From Trichopria drosophilae (lineage: Eukaryota > Arthropoda > Insecta > Hymenoptera > Diapriidae): a stretch of DNA of 64,000 bases. The stretch's first letter is position 1. Each line of letters starts with the position of its first letter. The notes under the pieces were generated by a model, which worked only from the letters and a program-made list of their open reading frames with translations, was not told the origin of the DNA and did not search any database. Location of the stretch: contig CM059582.1 in the NCBI GenBank assembly GCA_030407085.1, positions 11,017,501-11,081,500 of the forward strand, in the 5' to 3' direction. A program made the translations under genes and the position numbers. Positions 24,660 to 35,870 of this stretch are shown here, one piece after another.

Positions 24660-25735
24660 GAGTGAATGTTTACAATTTTTAGATTTGAAATTGTAATTTC
24701 TGAAAAGATATTGTTGAAAATATATTGACAGACGAATCAACCTTGTCTATTTCAAATTTTTTAGAAACGTATTTTAAAAAATACATCAAATATTTATATT
24801 TAACAGATACGAATAGGTTTTTTTTTTTGCGTCTAGAATAACTAAACTAACATTTCTTCAAAATTCTGAGATGCAATTTTTTACCGTTACTAAAAAAGAT
24901 TATTGATAATTTTTAAATATATTTTATAATTATTTTTTATGAACAACACACGTACAATAAACATTTCATTTTTCTGATGGTTCTTCAAATTTCTCGGCAA
25001 TAATTTTCTACGGTAGTAACTTTCTTCAGTTTAAAATAGTTTCGACACATTTTGGCACCGTTGCAAATTTCATTTATTGATTAAATAACAATGACTTATG
25101 TTACCTACTTTTTAGATATCAGGAAATCGCAATAGTAAAAGAGTTTGGCTTCGTTGATATATAAAAAAATCCTTATTCGATTTTTAAAATAAAATGAAAA
25201 TATATATTTTCTATTAAGTAGTTGCGAAGTAATAATATTTAGAAATAGTTTCTAATCACATTAATTTTGTTAATATTCAATTTATCAATTGGAAATGGCG
25301 TGTGTGTGTAATCTTTATAAATTAATATTTGCGTTCAAAATTTATTAATTAAATATTAAGTGATAGTTGTATAAAAGTATAACACAGTTATATTTTGTTT
25401 TAAATTTGGCCTTTTGATCGCGATTTTCAAAAGTTTCACTTTAAGTTTAGAGCAAAAGTAGGTACACGATCTACAAAGATTTTAGAGTGATTCCAAACCG
25501 GAAACTAGACGAATATCGAAGTTGAAAAAAAGGTTTATTGAAAAAATCGTGTTTTTTTCCGAAAATCTCCATTTTTACGTGGACATTTAAATTTTTTCAA
25601 AATTTCGTGAACACCATCGGAAAGAGCAACCTTTTTTCGACAAAATTCACTATGTCACGATTATTTTCTCCGTCAAATGAATTGGAAATAGCGACGTGAA
25701 AGTGTTGGCTTAAAAAGTGTCCTTCCCGCCATTAA
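24660..25735. other. AT-rich DNA leading to a TTAA-linked end
   Basis: No gene is supported. The last 300 bases, with many AAAAAA/TTTTTT runs, may be the inside of the element whose right end is at 25739, but no left end is visible. Confidence 0.35.
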
Positions 25736-25743
25736 TGGGTTAA
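25715..25743 (-). repeat. TTAA-linked terminus, CCCATTAATGGCGGG type
   Basis: Read on the minus strand, TTAA (25740-25743) is followed by CCCATTAATGGCGGG and then AAGGACACTTTTTAAGCC. This parallels the end at 35871 (CCCTTTAAGGACGGG, then ACGGACACTTTTTG). The shared 30-base layout marks both as termini of one family. Confidence 0.65.
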
Positions 25744-26180
25744 TATTTTTTTAAAGAAAAATAGTCATTTCACAGTTTCGAACATAAAGCGACATTATTA
25801 GCAACCAAACATCTAGCATTTTGCATCAGTGAAGACCGTTTCTTAGGTTTCGAAAGTTTAATATTCGATTCCATAATCATAAATATATTTCACCCTGACT
25901 GAATTTAAATATGAAGGGTTCATGACAAAAATACAAAAATACATAAAAATTGTGTGGTTATGAAAAATGCACAACGGAATTAAAAATGGCATCAAGTATA
26001 TTGCAAAATTTGAAAAGTTACTCAAATATTTGACAAAATGTCCATTTGTTATCGAAATCGCATGAATATTCTAAAAATTCAAAATGGCCGATTAAATATT
26101 TTAGTCGTAATGTATGCAAATTCTTCGGGGATATTTGGGATCGCTGATTACTAATTTAAAATTAGAGTTAAAAAATTAAA

Positions 26181-26493
26181 AACGCGGGTGCGTATCAAAA
26201 AACCGACAATAGAAAACCCGACAGTCAAAAAATAACTATCCACTTGTCGATTTCTCTATTTATTAACAGGCAATAAAAAAAAACGACAGTAAAAAAACTG
26301 ACATTTCAAAAAATAACGGTCCACTTGTCCATTTATGAGAAAGCTGACAGTCGAACAGCCGACACAGAAAAAAATAGACAAATTGACAAGTGGACAGTTA
26401 TTTTTTGAAATGTGGATTTTTTACTTCAGTTTTTTGATTGTCTGTTTTTGACTCGTCGACTTTTTGATTTATCAGTTTTTCGACCCGCACCTA
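26181..26493. mobile_element. foldback MITE with GCGGGTGCG ends
   Basis: The left end GCGGGTGCGTATCAAAAAACCGAC pairs with the right end, complement of GGTGCGGGTCGAAAAACTGA. A near-perfect inner inverted repeat also exists: CATTTCAAAAAATAAC and CCACTTGTC near 26303-26330 against the complement near 26383-26412. Many GACAGT/GACAAT words suggest internal amplification. Confidence 0.75.
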
Positions 26494-26699
26494 AAAATGA
26501 CAGACCCAAAATATAAAAATTCTATTATATTAAAATCCCAACATCAAATGTTTATAATTTAATTTAAAGTTACTTTCTTCATAATTCTTTTTTACTTGAT
26601 GAATTTTGTTAGAAAAGTACCCAAAACTTCTTGATTTAGTTGACAAGGCCAATTTTCAGATTCGGAATCTCTCAAATGAGCGTTTTCAATTAAAAACGA

Positions 26700-27530
26700 G
26701 CTCGGCGTTAGAAAATGCAGTGAAGCAAAGTCCTTTGCCCTAATGACCTTTTAAAATGAAAACGCAGAATAATATAAATGGGGCGTGTGGTGGGAGGTGG
26801 AGAACAAAGACATCAGACAGTTGGTATCATTGTCATTTGGAGGATCGCTGCGAGTTCCGAGTGGCTTCTCATAGCTGGATTCGCCAAGTGCAACCACTTC
26901 GCTGGTATTTCTTGACTCGCGAGCGACACACCCACGTCTCGAGGGTGAGTCGCGAACGTAGCCTAAACAATGCGTTTCCCAGTTCCTTTTAATCTCACTT
27001 CACCGCACCGACGAGACAAAGACAACCCGAGAAAGAATCGCCTTATCTTTCTCCTACATTCGAGTTCTTTTCCTTTTGCGAAAAGAGAGAAATGGCCTGT
27101 GAAGGGGGCAGAAAAGAGAGGACCTACAACTTGAACCACGGAAGCCCTGAACGAAAGGGAACCATTCCAAGGGGATTCAATGGGAATGAGAAGGACAGGA
27201 ATAAGTTGAAATATACTGTCGGATACAGTGAAAGAGAGAGACAGAAAGGAAGAAATAGTGAAAGATCAAGAGTATAGGAATGGGAGAGAAAGAGCGAGAG
27301 AGGGAAGAGTTAAGGCTTGGCAAGCACACACGTACATTCCTTAATCCCGTCACGAGGCTTGGCTACGATTCTCAAAACGTAATGAACCGAAACCCGTTCC
27401 CCGCTTTACATGAAAAATGTACTCGGAATCAATTTCGTCTTGCGGACTTGTTGAATATGACGAAACGCCACGAGATAATCGAATTTACCTACTACATAAT
27501 GGAGCAGTCACGACGCACGAGTCGCTGATT
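26700..27530. promoter_or_regulatory. G+C-richer block with GAGA-type purine tract
   Basis: About 800 bp with a clear shift in composition. Within it, 27080-27314 is strongly purine-rich on the plus strand with many GAGAG words, the core bound by GAGA-type factors at insect promoters and Polycomb elements. Three open plus-strand frames (26756-26992, 27092-27277, 27280-27528) have Arg/Glu/Ser-rich translations that simply reflect purine content. A GTGAGT donor-like site at about 26945 could end a small exon starting at the ATG at 26756, but there is no supporting acceptor or homology. Confidence 0.3.
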
Positions 27531-27814
27531 AATTTCATTCACTTCCATTCAAATAGATTCGTTATTTAATTAAACGTTAGATTAGGCCATACACGTTCTG
27601 AATAGCAATAATAAAGTCACATCGATGAGTAATTAATATTCGCTAAATTAACCATGATTGATTTGTTTTAGACTAGTACACGATTCATACATTTGTATCA
27701 TCTTCACGTGGCCCTTCTGATACAATCTTGCGCATTTCAATTTGTCGAAAATGATTCGATTACTTTTACTCCGCACGTTACAATGTATACAACAGGACTT
27801 CTGCACGCGTATAT

Positions 27815-27917
27815 CCCCTCCACTTAACACCGTACGCTCCGCCTTCCCTCCCCTCCACTTATACCGTATGCTCCGCCTTCTCTCCCTTCCACTTAACACC
27901 GTACGCTCCACCCCACC
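27815..27917. repeat. minisatellite, three units of 34-35 bp
   Basis: CACTTAACACCGTACGCTCC (or a variant) starts at 27821, 27856 and 27890, each followed by GCCTTCYCTCCCYTC or similar. The frames on either strand here are by-products of the repeat. Confidence 0.85.
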
Positions 27918-28564
27918 CCTCACCGTTCTCTATGAAACATAGAAAACCTTGTACAATTATTTATAAGAATGTTTTTCTTGTTTTCTTATTGGAGAACATT
28001 TTTAAACTTCGTACGAGTTGCATGCAGTTGGTTTCTTCATGTTTTAAAGTGTTTTGCCTGGTAATATATTTGTTTTATTATTACATTTCTTCTTATCCCC
28101 ACAACGCATTTTATGTCATTTCGCGAACTTTTGCGGGGCATCTTATATAGTAAAGCTAAAATGTCTCCGCTTTGCGCCTTATGCTCCATTATTCGCGGTC
28201 GACGACACATTTTTCGAAGGCATCTGCGTACCCTTCAATTCACTTTCGGTTCTGTGGTAGACCATTACGTGCCAGGTGCATCCAACAGTTTCCAAACCTG
28301 TGCACTTTATGACTAGTAAATTATAAATATTCTTTAACCGAATTAATGACACTAGTAAAACGAAAGAATAAAATAAAAAGAACATACGAAATAATTTACA
28401 TTTTTGCACCACTATATGTCCGTCAAAATTCAAAAGTGAAGTTGCGTACGGTTTCATTTAAGTATCGAGAACTCCTATACAATTGAAGAAACTAAATAAA
28501 ATGATCATGAAATTCCTTCTTTTTTAAGAAATATTACAATTGCAGGGGAGTATAAAAAACGTAT

Positions 28565-28690
28565 ATAACCTAAGCAAACCTAACTTAACTTAAAGTAATT
28601 GAAGCTAATTTAATCTATAACTGAACATAACATACCCTGACGTAATATTAGCTAACTTAACCTAACTTAACCTAACCTATCGTAACCACA
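28565..28690. repeat. degenerate CCTAA/CTTAA patch (telomere-like)
   Basis: The words AACCTAA, CTTAACC and CTAACCTAACC recur, densest at 28650-28682. TTAGG is the telomeric repeat of most insects; on this strand it reads CCTAA. The patch is interrupted and imperfect, so it is an interstitial remnant or simply a locally expanded AACCTAACTT word. Confidence 0.55.
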
Positions 28691-28699
28691 AACGAAACA

Positions 28700-29560
28700 T
28701 TTCTTATTTTAACTTTTAATATTATCTATACATGATTACATATTCACAATTATTCATTTCACAATTATTTCTATTATAAATTATTTTAAAATATTGAAAT
28801 TTTATATTGCGCGATAACTTTCAGATACTTTCTAAAAATAGCAAAGGTAACTTCCGAGCATAGTTAGGGTTAAAAAAAACTTCGTGCCAGTATTTTCAGA
28901 ATCGTTGCTTTCTTCTGTAAATCCGACAAAGGTGACTCACCCTTTTCAAATGAATTAGGCGGCATTAAATTGTAATTTAAAGTGGCAAGCTTTACGACTT
29001 CTCGCCAGCATTGTGTAGGGCTTCGAAGTGACATTCCTAACGAGCAAAAAAAAATATTCCGGCGGTTACAAATGGCAAAGTATTCGTAAACGTTCGAGTC
29101 GGTTGCCTACAGAGATTTAGAATACGCGAACCTTTAGAGGGCGGCAGATTCTGACGCAGGCATTATTCGTTCATTACACGTTTTGGCAATTTTTTACTTT
29201 ATCGAACGAGTTTCCTGATTGGTTGCCCCAACCCAGGAACAGAGAAGAGTCCGGTTTTGCTATGTCTAGCTGCACTTTACTTGATTAATTCTGAAGTTTC
29301 GCGCGCATTGCAAATATTTAACGAGGATAAACATCCCGGGAAAGTAATTCATTTTGGACCAAAAATATTATTTTTGAAAAAGAAATTATGGAAGGTAAAC
29401 AGAACGGAGTTGTAAGCAATATGCTTCGTTCAAGCGTGACCCCGACCGTGACAATTTGCATGTACTTGCTATTTCCATATGACAACGACGGGTCTCCCAT
29501 ATTTGTCATTTTAGGGTCCGATATATATATCTGATTTCCCTCAATTGCGGTGCACCAACG
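28700..29560. other. spacer with a G+C-richer part at about 28900-29340
   Basis: No gene is supported. The second half has more CpG (TTTCGCGCGCATTG near 29298) without usable frames. Confidence 0.3.
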
Positions 29561-29564
29561 TTAC

Positions 29565-29810
29565 ATCCGGTGGATCGTCCTTATTGTCTTGCAGGCGACT
29601 CATGAATACTATTCCATCGATGCTCGAATCGGATTTCACGTACTATACCCCGATAGCGAAATGAAATTTCAGCGACAAATCGAGAAAGACTCGATAGTTT
29701 CGTATATAGTACACGATTTAGTAGTGCGCCATCTGCAGACGGATTCGTTCCTTCATCGGCAGACTATGATGTCATTTTCCGCACCTGTCTTTTCCGTTCG
29801 ATAATTGGAC
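29565..29810 (+). promoter_or_regulatory. G+C-richer block with an open frame of doubtful value
   Basis: An 84-codon frame starts from a non-ATG codon and contains an internal acceptor-like TTGTCTTGCAG at 29585-29595. After it the frame runs about 68 codons to a stop. The translation has no motif I recognise. Coding and non-coding readings are both possible; I lean to non-coding conserved DNA. Confidence 0.2.
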
Positions 29811-29814
29811 GTAA

Positions 29815-30665
29815 GTGAAGGACATGGAAAAAGACATTAGTCAAGACGTTGATTTTTTGAAAACAGAATTTTGGTCGTTTTCGTTCCCTTTAATTAAACT
29901 TGGCCGACTTTGAAATTCTGAAAAGCGACGCTAATGAATTCTGGTGGGTGGTTATTGCAGCTGCTAAACGAAAGACGTCTTGTGTTGTGTGAAGCTGTAA
30001 ATGTAAATCATTTTCGCGTTTATTGCTATTTTTATTCATTGCAAAATGTTATTTCAAATTAAAAAAAAACTTTTTGACAGTGTACGTTATATATACCTCT
30101 ACTAAGAGTAATTGCCTGTGCTCTGTTCGTGACAACTTGTTGACTGATGCTTCGTATAGCACTGCACATGTTTCATCTCTTTGTTTGCAATAGGAAGAAC
30201 TTTCTCTAGTAGATGGAACCGTGACATTGTTTGTAGACTAACATAGATATATCAAACATTAAAATATTATAGACGATGAACCGAGTCAAAAAACAATAAA
30301 ACAGACCCCACGATTCGACCTACTAAACAGTAATTACCAAGGGAAACAAAACTTAAATGACTACATCTTCTAATCAAGTCAATAGCAAACTAACAATAAT
30401 AATACAAGAATCGTTAACTAGTGGAACTAATTAATCTGTTAAACTAAAGTAAAATATTTGTTATATTCATTTCTACAACCATCATTTTTATTAATGTTCT
30501 ACTGTCTTGTACGGAAATATGTAACATTTCTGAAAATAATCTATGAATTAAATTATGTTCTTAGTCAACAAATTTTGTTATCACGGTCCATTTCAGTTAG
30601 TTTACATTTTTTTAAGTAAATATTGACTCCTTTCCATATTTTTTATGACAATTTCTTATACAATT
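29815..30665. other. AT-rich spacer, nothing seen
   Basis: No exon, RNA gene or bounded repeat is supported. Confidence 0.4.
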
Positions 30666-30667
30666 TC

Positions 30668-30886
30668 TCTCAGTGAAGATAGCAATTTTCTGAAATGACT
30701 ATTTCAAAATAGTTGAGTTTATTTGTCTATTATGATAAGTGGCATTTTGAATCATGAAACAATAGTTAAACTTTACTATTTCAGAATGCATAGTTATTTT
30801 AACTATTACCATGACTAGTCCTCATTTCACTCTATGATTCATAGTAAAAAAAAATGGTCATTTCAACTACTTTTTTTTCTGAGGGT
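30668..30886. mobile_element. probable small foldback MITE
   Basis: The left end CTCTCAGTGAAGATAGC, followed by CTGAAATGACTATTTC, pairs with the right end, complement of CCCTCAGAAAAAAAAGTAG followed by TTGAAATGACCATTTT. Several ACTATTTCA/TGAAATAGT-type words sit inside in both orientations. Confidence 0.55.
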
Positions 30887-31385
30887 ATCTTTTAATATTC
30901 TTTGTTTACCTATACACGTACCATTGCAATTTCAATAGATTAACATTATAAATATTTAATTTGCACGTAAGATCTTTTTGTTTTTGATGATAGTAGATAA
31001 ATTGTTGTTAAAAATTGGCACTGTACGAATATCAAATTTCAACGATTGAGTTTTTACGTTTTCAAGATACAATACAATGATGTACGGAATTTTCAGGATA
31101 ATGTTGTCCCTATTATTGTTGTTGTTCTTATTAGTATTACTTACATTCTATTTTGGTATTGTTTAAAAAAATATTTGTAGTTTTAATACGATTGTTTATT
31201 AATTATTATTTACACATTTTACAATCCTTAATAATTCCGTAATAATGCCAAATTCAATTTATGTCCCAAGAATCCATAACAAACAAAGGAAACATCAATC
31301 GAAGTTAAAAGTTCGTATTTTTATTTCTTATTGTAATTAGTGTAAGGTAGGAAAAATGAGTTTTATTAATACTTTTTTATGTCAT

Positions 31386-31751
31386 AACAATCCATTCGAA
31401 TTTTTTACGTCAAGCTTTATTGAGCATCTCAGTTTTACTCTACGGAATGTGTACTGATCACTACAAATTTTTACCACTTGCGAGAAGTCAATTCCTAGCG
31501 GAGGTTTATAGAAGTTTTTTACGTATCGTATCGTCAGTAAATAACTAGAAAACACATAAACAGCGTAAACAATGCAAAGTTTTAAGCTTTAGAATTTTTT
31601 CCATACTGATGAAAAAAGAGTTAATCACAACTACTTCTGTTTACTTTCATGTATAAATTTTTTAGTTAAAACGTTTGTTTTGCTGATCATGAATTAATGA
31701 AACGAAGAGTTATGGACAAGGTTCCATCCCCGTTCGGGATGTTTTTTTTTT
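31386..31751 (+). repeat. dispersed repeat R1, copy a
   Basis: About 360 bp shared with 33162-33546 in the same orientation, with long identical blocks (for example ACAAATTTTTACCACTTGCG and TTTTGCTGATCATGAATTAA). It ends with GGTTCCATCCCCGTTCGGGA and a T-run. Confidence 0.85.
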
Positions 31752-31759
31752 GCTTTTGA

Positions 31760-32625
31760 AGTTTGGTTTCATTTTGGGTGATAAAAGTAACGGGACAAAC
31801 ATTTTGAAAAAAGTTTATCAAATAGATAGGAGAAATAATAAAATACGAATTTTCTCGAAATTTCCAAATGGAAAAACCTCTTTTTTCCCTTGTACCTTCA
31901 AATTTTTAATAGATATGCACAACTAAATTAATTGTACCTATGCAGATAGTACATTTTTTAAGATAGCTGACATGGCCAAAACGTCACATCAAGATTTTCG
32001 ATTTTTCTGTAATACTTTACGGTATATTTTGATCCTTGGGTGCAGTATTTAAAAAAATTATGGCTTTTGTTTTCTACCACAACGTAATTTCACCAAATTG
32101 AATATCTCGACGATGGAAAAATATTTTTTCAAACAGTGTTTCGGTCTCGTCGAGGCAAGACGAAATTGATTTTAGTCTCGTCTCGATCCAGTTTCTGTGT
32201 GGTCTCGCCTATGAATCGGCCAATACTCGATAAATACAATTTTCCATTTCGAAAAGAGAAAGTTATTATTCAGATTTCGATGATAACAACACTGAGCCTG
32301 ACAGTCGATATTCATAAAAATGAAAGAATTTAAATTTACATTTTCAATGTTCACTTTTTAAGTTTAATAATATCCTCTAGTAAGTGTATTTATTCTATAG
32401 TTGTATGTAAATATCCATCATGCAAGTACCGTTGCGTGTTGTAACGGAGAAAGAAGGTTGTTTAACGATTTCAACATAGAAGAGCGATCGTTTTCACGCC
32501 GCTGAATCGGATGATACCATTTTCTGCACAGTGGGGCAATATTTCCCACACGGCGTGCACACTTTATAGATGACCGGATTTGTCGCACCCACTGGCCATT
32601 TTTACACTGTAAATCACTTCCCTAT
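31760..32625. other. spacer, nothing firm
   Basis: No gene is supported. At 32140-32210 GTCTCGTC words recur, and at 32500-32600 the DNA is slightly G+C-richer. Confidence 0.35.
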
Positions 32626-32630
32626 TTTCT

Positions 32631-33103
32631 TTCCATTATTCGATAAAACACACTTCTACAGCAACCGACTTGTGTTTTAAACCGATCTGTGCTAATTAAA
32701 AATTCTTCGTTTTGATTTAATTAGAAATAATAATGTGACCTCATTCCAACATCAATTTTGATATTTTGTATTTTTAAAATCGTGAGTTCTCAATTTAATA
32801 TCCAGAAAAGCACTTTAAATGCTATTTATGTCAATTATTTTCATAATGATCTAATTTTAATTTTTTATTAAATTTAAATTATCTATGTATCTCCTATTTT
32901 AAGAGCAGAACAAGTTTCATGTTTTAAAATCATTTTATACGGCTAATTTTAACATCCGTTTCAATGCTGTTACAAGAAACATAAGTTGACACCTATTTTT
33001 CCACAAAAATCTTAATAATTATGAATTCTTTAACGAAATATTTTTGTAACAATATTTTAAATGGTAACGAACAGTAGAATTTAATGAAATGTCCCCTAAT
33101 GAA
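32631..33103 (+). repeat. dispersed repeat R2, copy a
   Basis: About 473 bp matching 37481-37957 in the same orientation with scattered substitutions and few gaps, from TTCCATTATTCGATAAAACA to ATGTCCCCTAATGAA. No frame is shared. It is separated from R1 copy b by only 58 bases. Confidence 0.9.
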
Positions 33104-33161
33104 GTGTGCATTCTTGGAAATTCTTTAAAATTGCCGTTATATATAGTTTAAATATGGTTTC

Positions 33162-33546
33162 AACAATCCATTCGAATTTTTTACGTCAAGCTTTATAGAA
33201 TACCTCCGTTTTGCTCTGCGGAATCTATTACTGATCACTACAAATTTTTACCACTTGCGAGAAGTCAATTCCTAGCGGAGGTTTGCAGAAGTTTTTTGTT
33301 AGCAACAACATTGTCCATAACTCGTATTGTATTGTCGGTCAATAACTAGAAAATACATAAACATCGTAAACAATGGAAAGTTTTAAGAGTTAGAATTTTT
33401 TCGTTCATTTTACTTTTATATAAAAATTTTCTAGCTAAAACGTTTGTTTTGCTGATCATGAATTAAAATTGAAACGAAGAGTTATTGTAGATCAATGGAT
33501 TATTTCTGGAATTGGTAGGGTTCGATTCCTGGTCCAGATGTTTTTT
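33162..33546 (+). repeat. dispersed repeat R1, copy b, with tRNA-like tail
   Basis: Copy of 31386-31751. Its last 60 bases carry TAGATCAATGG (A-box-like, about 33488) and GGGTTCGATTCC (B-box-like, 33518-33529), followed by a T-run. These resemble the internal promoter of tRNA genes, but the spacing between boxes is too short for an intact tRNA and no cloverleaf forms. A tRNA-derived SINE remnant is possible. Confidence 0.75.
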
Positions 33547-33809
33547 ATTTTACCAAATGTAATTTAATGAGATGCAAAAATCATTTATTTTGTAATTTAG
33601 TCTCGAATTGTCACGAAAAACTCGAATTCATTAGTTTTAATATAAAATTAATCATAATTTGGTCTCCTTTTTTGCAATGAGCAATTTTGGTTGTGGGACC
33701 CGATTTCTACTTTCAAATGCTACTTTGCATTTTCAGGGATCCAAGGCTCAGCTTCAATCTAACGATCAAAGATTTTTTAACGCCATTGTGGTAAATTTCT
33801 CACGTCGGA

Positions 33810-34090
33810 TTTCCAAGGTTAAGGGGAGCTAGGGCCTGGCAGTGGAACGATAGGAGTGTAAAATGAATTCACTGTCGAAACGATAAGTTCGCCGGGAGAA
33901 CAACCAAGGCGACACACGGTCATATCATTTTTCTTCAAGACGGGGTGGGTAGTTTTGCGCGAACTGCTCGACACGGGAGAAGTAAATTTTATATTGAAAG
34001 AGTTGCCGAGAAATACGAGAAGTTCCTCACGTAAATATTCCCGTGTTCCTAGCGCCGAGTGCTGGAACAGCAAATTCCTCCGGTGAGCGT
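33810..34090. promoter_or_regulatory. G+C-richer non-coding block
   Basis: Higher G+C and CpG than the flanks. An 84-codon minus-strand frame spans it but shows no recognisable features and no splice borders. Probably conserved non-coding DNA (inference). Confidence 0.25.
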
Positions 34091-34489
34091 GGAAAACTGA
34101 TTTTTAAAAGTAACTTTTCGAATTAATTTTAAAATTTTATTGCAGGGACCAAAAATTACAAAATTGAGAATAAAATTTTATACTTCTGACATATAAATGC
34201 TAAGGAAGTCATGAAGAAAACAAATTTCGGTTCAAAATGAATGCTGAGCAATTTCTGTTATAAATGAAGAAAAATATTAAAAAACGAATAATCGCACGTT
34301 GGATGTCTTGCCTAACCACGAGGTCAATAATGTTTATATAAAAACTGCAAATTCAGTTTGTAAAGCAGTCGAAAATGGCTAAAGTTACCAGATAAAACTG
34401 ATTTAGGGCAACCTGCCAATAGCTGGCAAAGAATATAAAAATTGAAAAACTAATTACCCACCATAAAGTTGTCCAAGGAAAGGAATTGT

Positions 34490-34800
34490 TTCAGTGCAGG
34501 ATTATTATGCACTGCTGCATTTTTATCAAGGTAAAGTCAAGTGTAACTTTCTCACGATCGTGTCCAAGTGCGTGACCGTTCGCCAACGATCGCTATCGCA
34601 TGATGCATCTGTCATTCGAGACGAGGCCATCGATGCCCGGATTCGATATCGATATCGTCTCAAAGTTCTAGCACAACTAAATTCCGGATGCGAATGTTCA
34701 AAGCGAGCAATTTTATTTTCATTTTTGTCAAAGCACATGATGAATCCGGTGGCTTTTCAAACCGGAACCCTGTTAAGCGGTACTTTTCAATGGTAAACGT
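34490..34800. promoter_or_regulatory. G+C-richer block with palindromic ATCGATATCGAT-like words
   Basis: Both strands are open (100 codons plus, 70 codons minus), so neither frame is convincing. CGATATCGATATCG at about 34644-34657 is a run of alternating palindromic words. A TTTCAGTGCAG acceptor-like tract precedes the block at 34489-34499, but no matching donor is evident. Confidence 0.25.
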
Positions 34801-34804
34801 GTAA

Positions 34805-35170
34805 TAATAAGTGCATCCTAATGAGTGAATCATTAAAATATGCAGTCAGGGAAGTTATACGTATGCGAGAGAAATAATATGCGCATGTCGCATTCAAATC
34901 TGTACGTGATTGTATGTTTCCATCTACATTCATCAGAATAGTGAACGTTTGCAAATGGTCAGTCGTACGTATGTGTAATTTCTGAAGGCTACTGATGCTA
35001 CCGATGTCATTGTTCCGCATAAACTGCGGCATACGTGAACCTCATTATTGTGACACTTCGATGAAGTGACAACTGATCTAGTCTATCTGTTCAGCAGCGC
35101 CATCTCTAAACAACTGGTTACACTTGAATTTGGTTGCTGTCTCCCAATTATGCTCTTCGTAATAATAGAT
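34805..35170. other. spacer with a GCGCCATCT word
   Basis: No gene is supported. The complement of GCGCCATCTCTAAA at about 35097-35110 fits the core of the CTCF motif only partly. Confidence 0.3.
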
Positions 35171-35870
35171 TTAAAGGGTTTCTAAAGTCACCGATAAGGT
35201 AGTGTTTTAAAAACTGTAAATTAATAATGATACAAAGGATTTTTTACCAAATAATGAAGTCGAGAATTTAATTAATTAAAATTTATTCAGAATTTTTAAA
35301 AATAGACAATTTTTTGAACCAATTTCGTTAAGATTCTAAAAAGGATTTGACAAGACCATTCGTCCGGCAATCGAAAACTGTCAGGATTATATTTTGATAT
35401 CTACCAGATGTTTGACCAAATTCCCCATAATTTTTTGGCGATTTTTTCGCCCATTTTCGGCCTTTTTCATATTTTTCATCTAATCATCATCATGAAACTG
35501 TATTTTTAACATTTCAGTCACCAGTATGCCACTTATGACTTTTTTGAGCACAGAATTCAGGTGACGCTAAAAATCGATTGGCTATTTTAATTAAATTAGC
35601 TTCTACCGGTGCCATAATTTCATTGAAAAACATATATATTTCGGAAAGAATTAATGATTAATTACTATTACAGTGCGCTGTCACGCATAGATGGTTGGAA
35701 TATTGTCAATCATCCACTGTTAAAGAAAACCCTTTTGATTTAAAAAATTTTTTTTCAAATAAAATTTAAAAACATAATTCCACGTTGATAATATTATATG
35801 AAAAATATGAAAAACCATTTTGCGTCAAACGCTATACCTTATCTGATGTCTTAATTAGGAGCCCCTTAAC
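35171..35870. mobile_element. TTAA-flanked element, about 692 bp, GGGTTTCTAAAG ends
   Basis: TTAA at 35171-35174 and TTAA at 35867-35870 bound the element 35175-35866. The left end is AGGGTTTCTAAAGTCACCGA and the right end is the complement of GGGGCTCCTAATTAAGAC. Both arms then carry GATAAGGTA. The ends resemble the 373-bp element at 24283, but the interior is longer and different. No coding capacity is visible. Confidence 0.75.
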
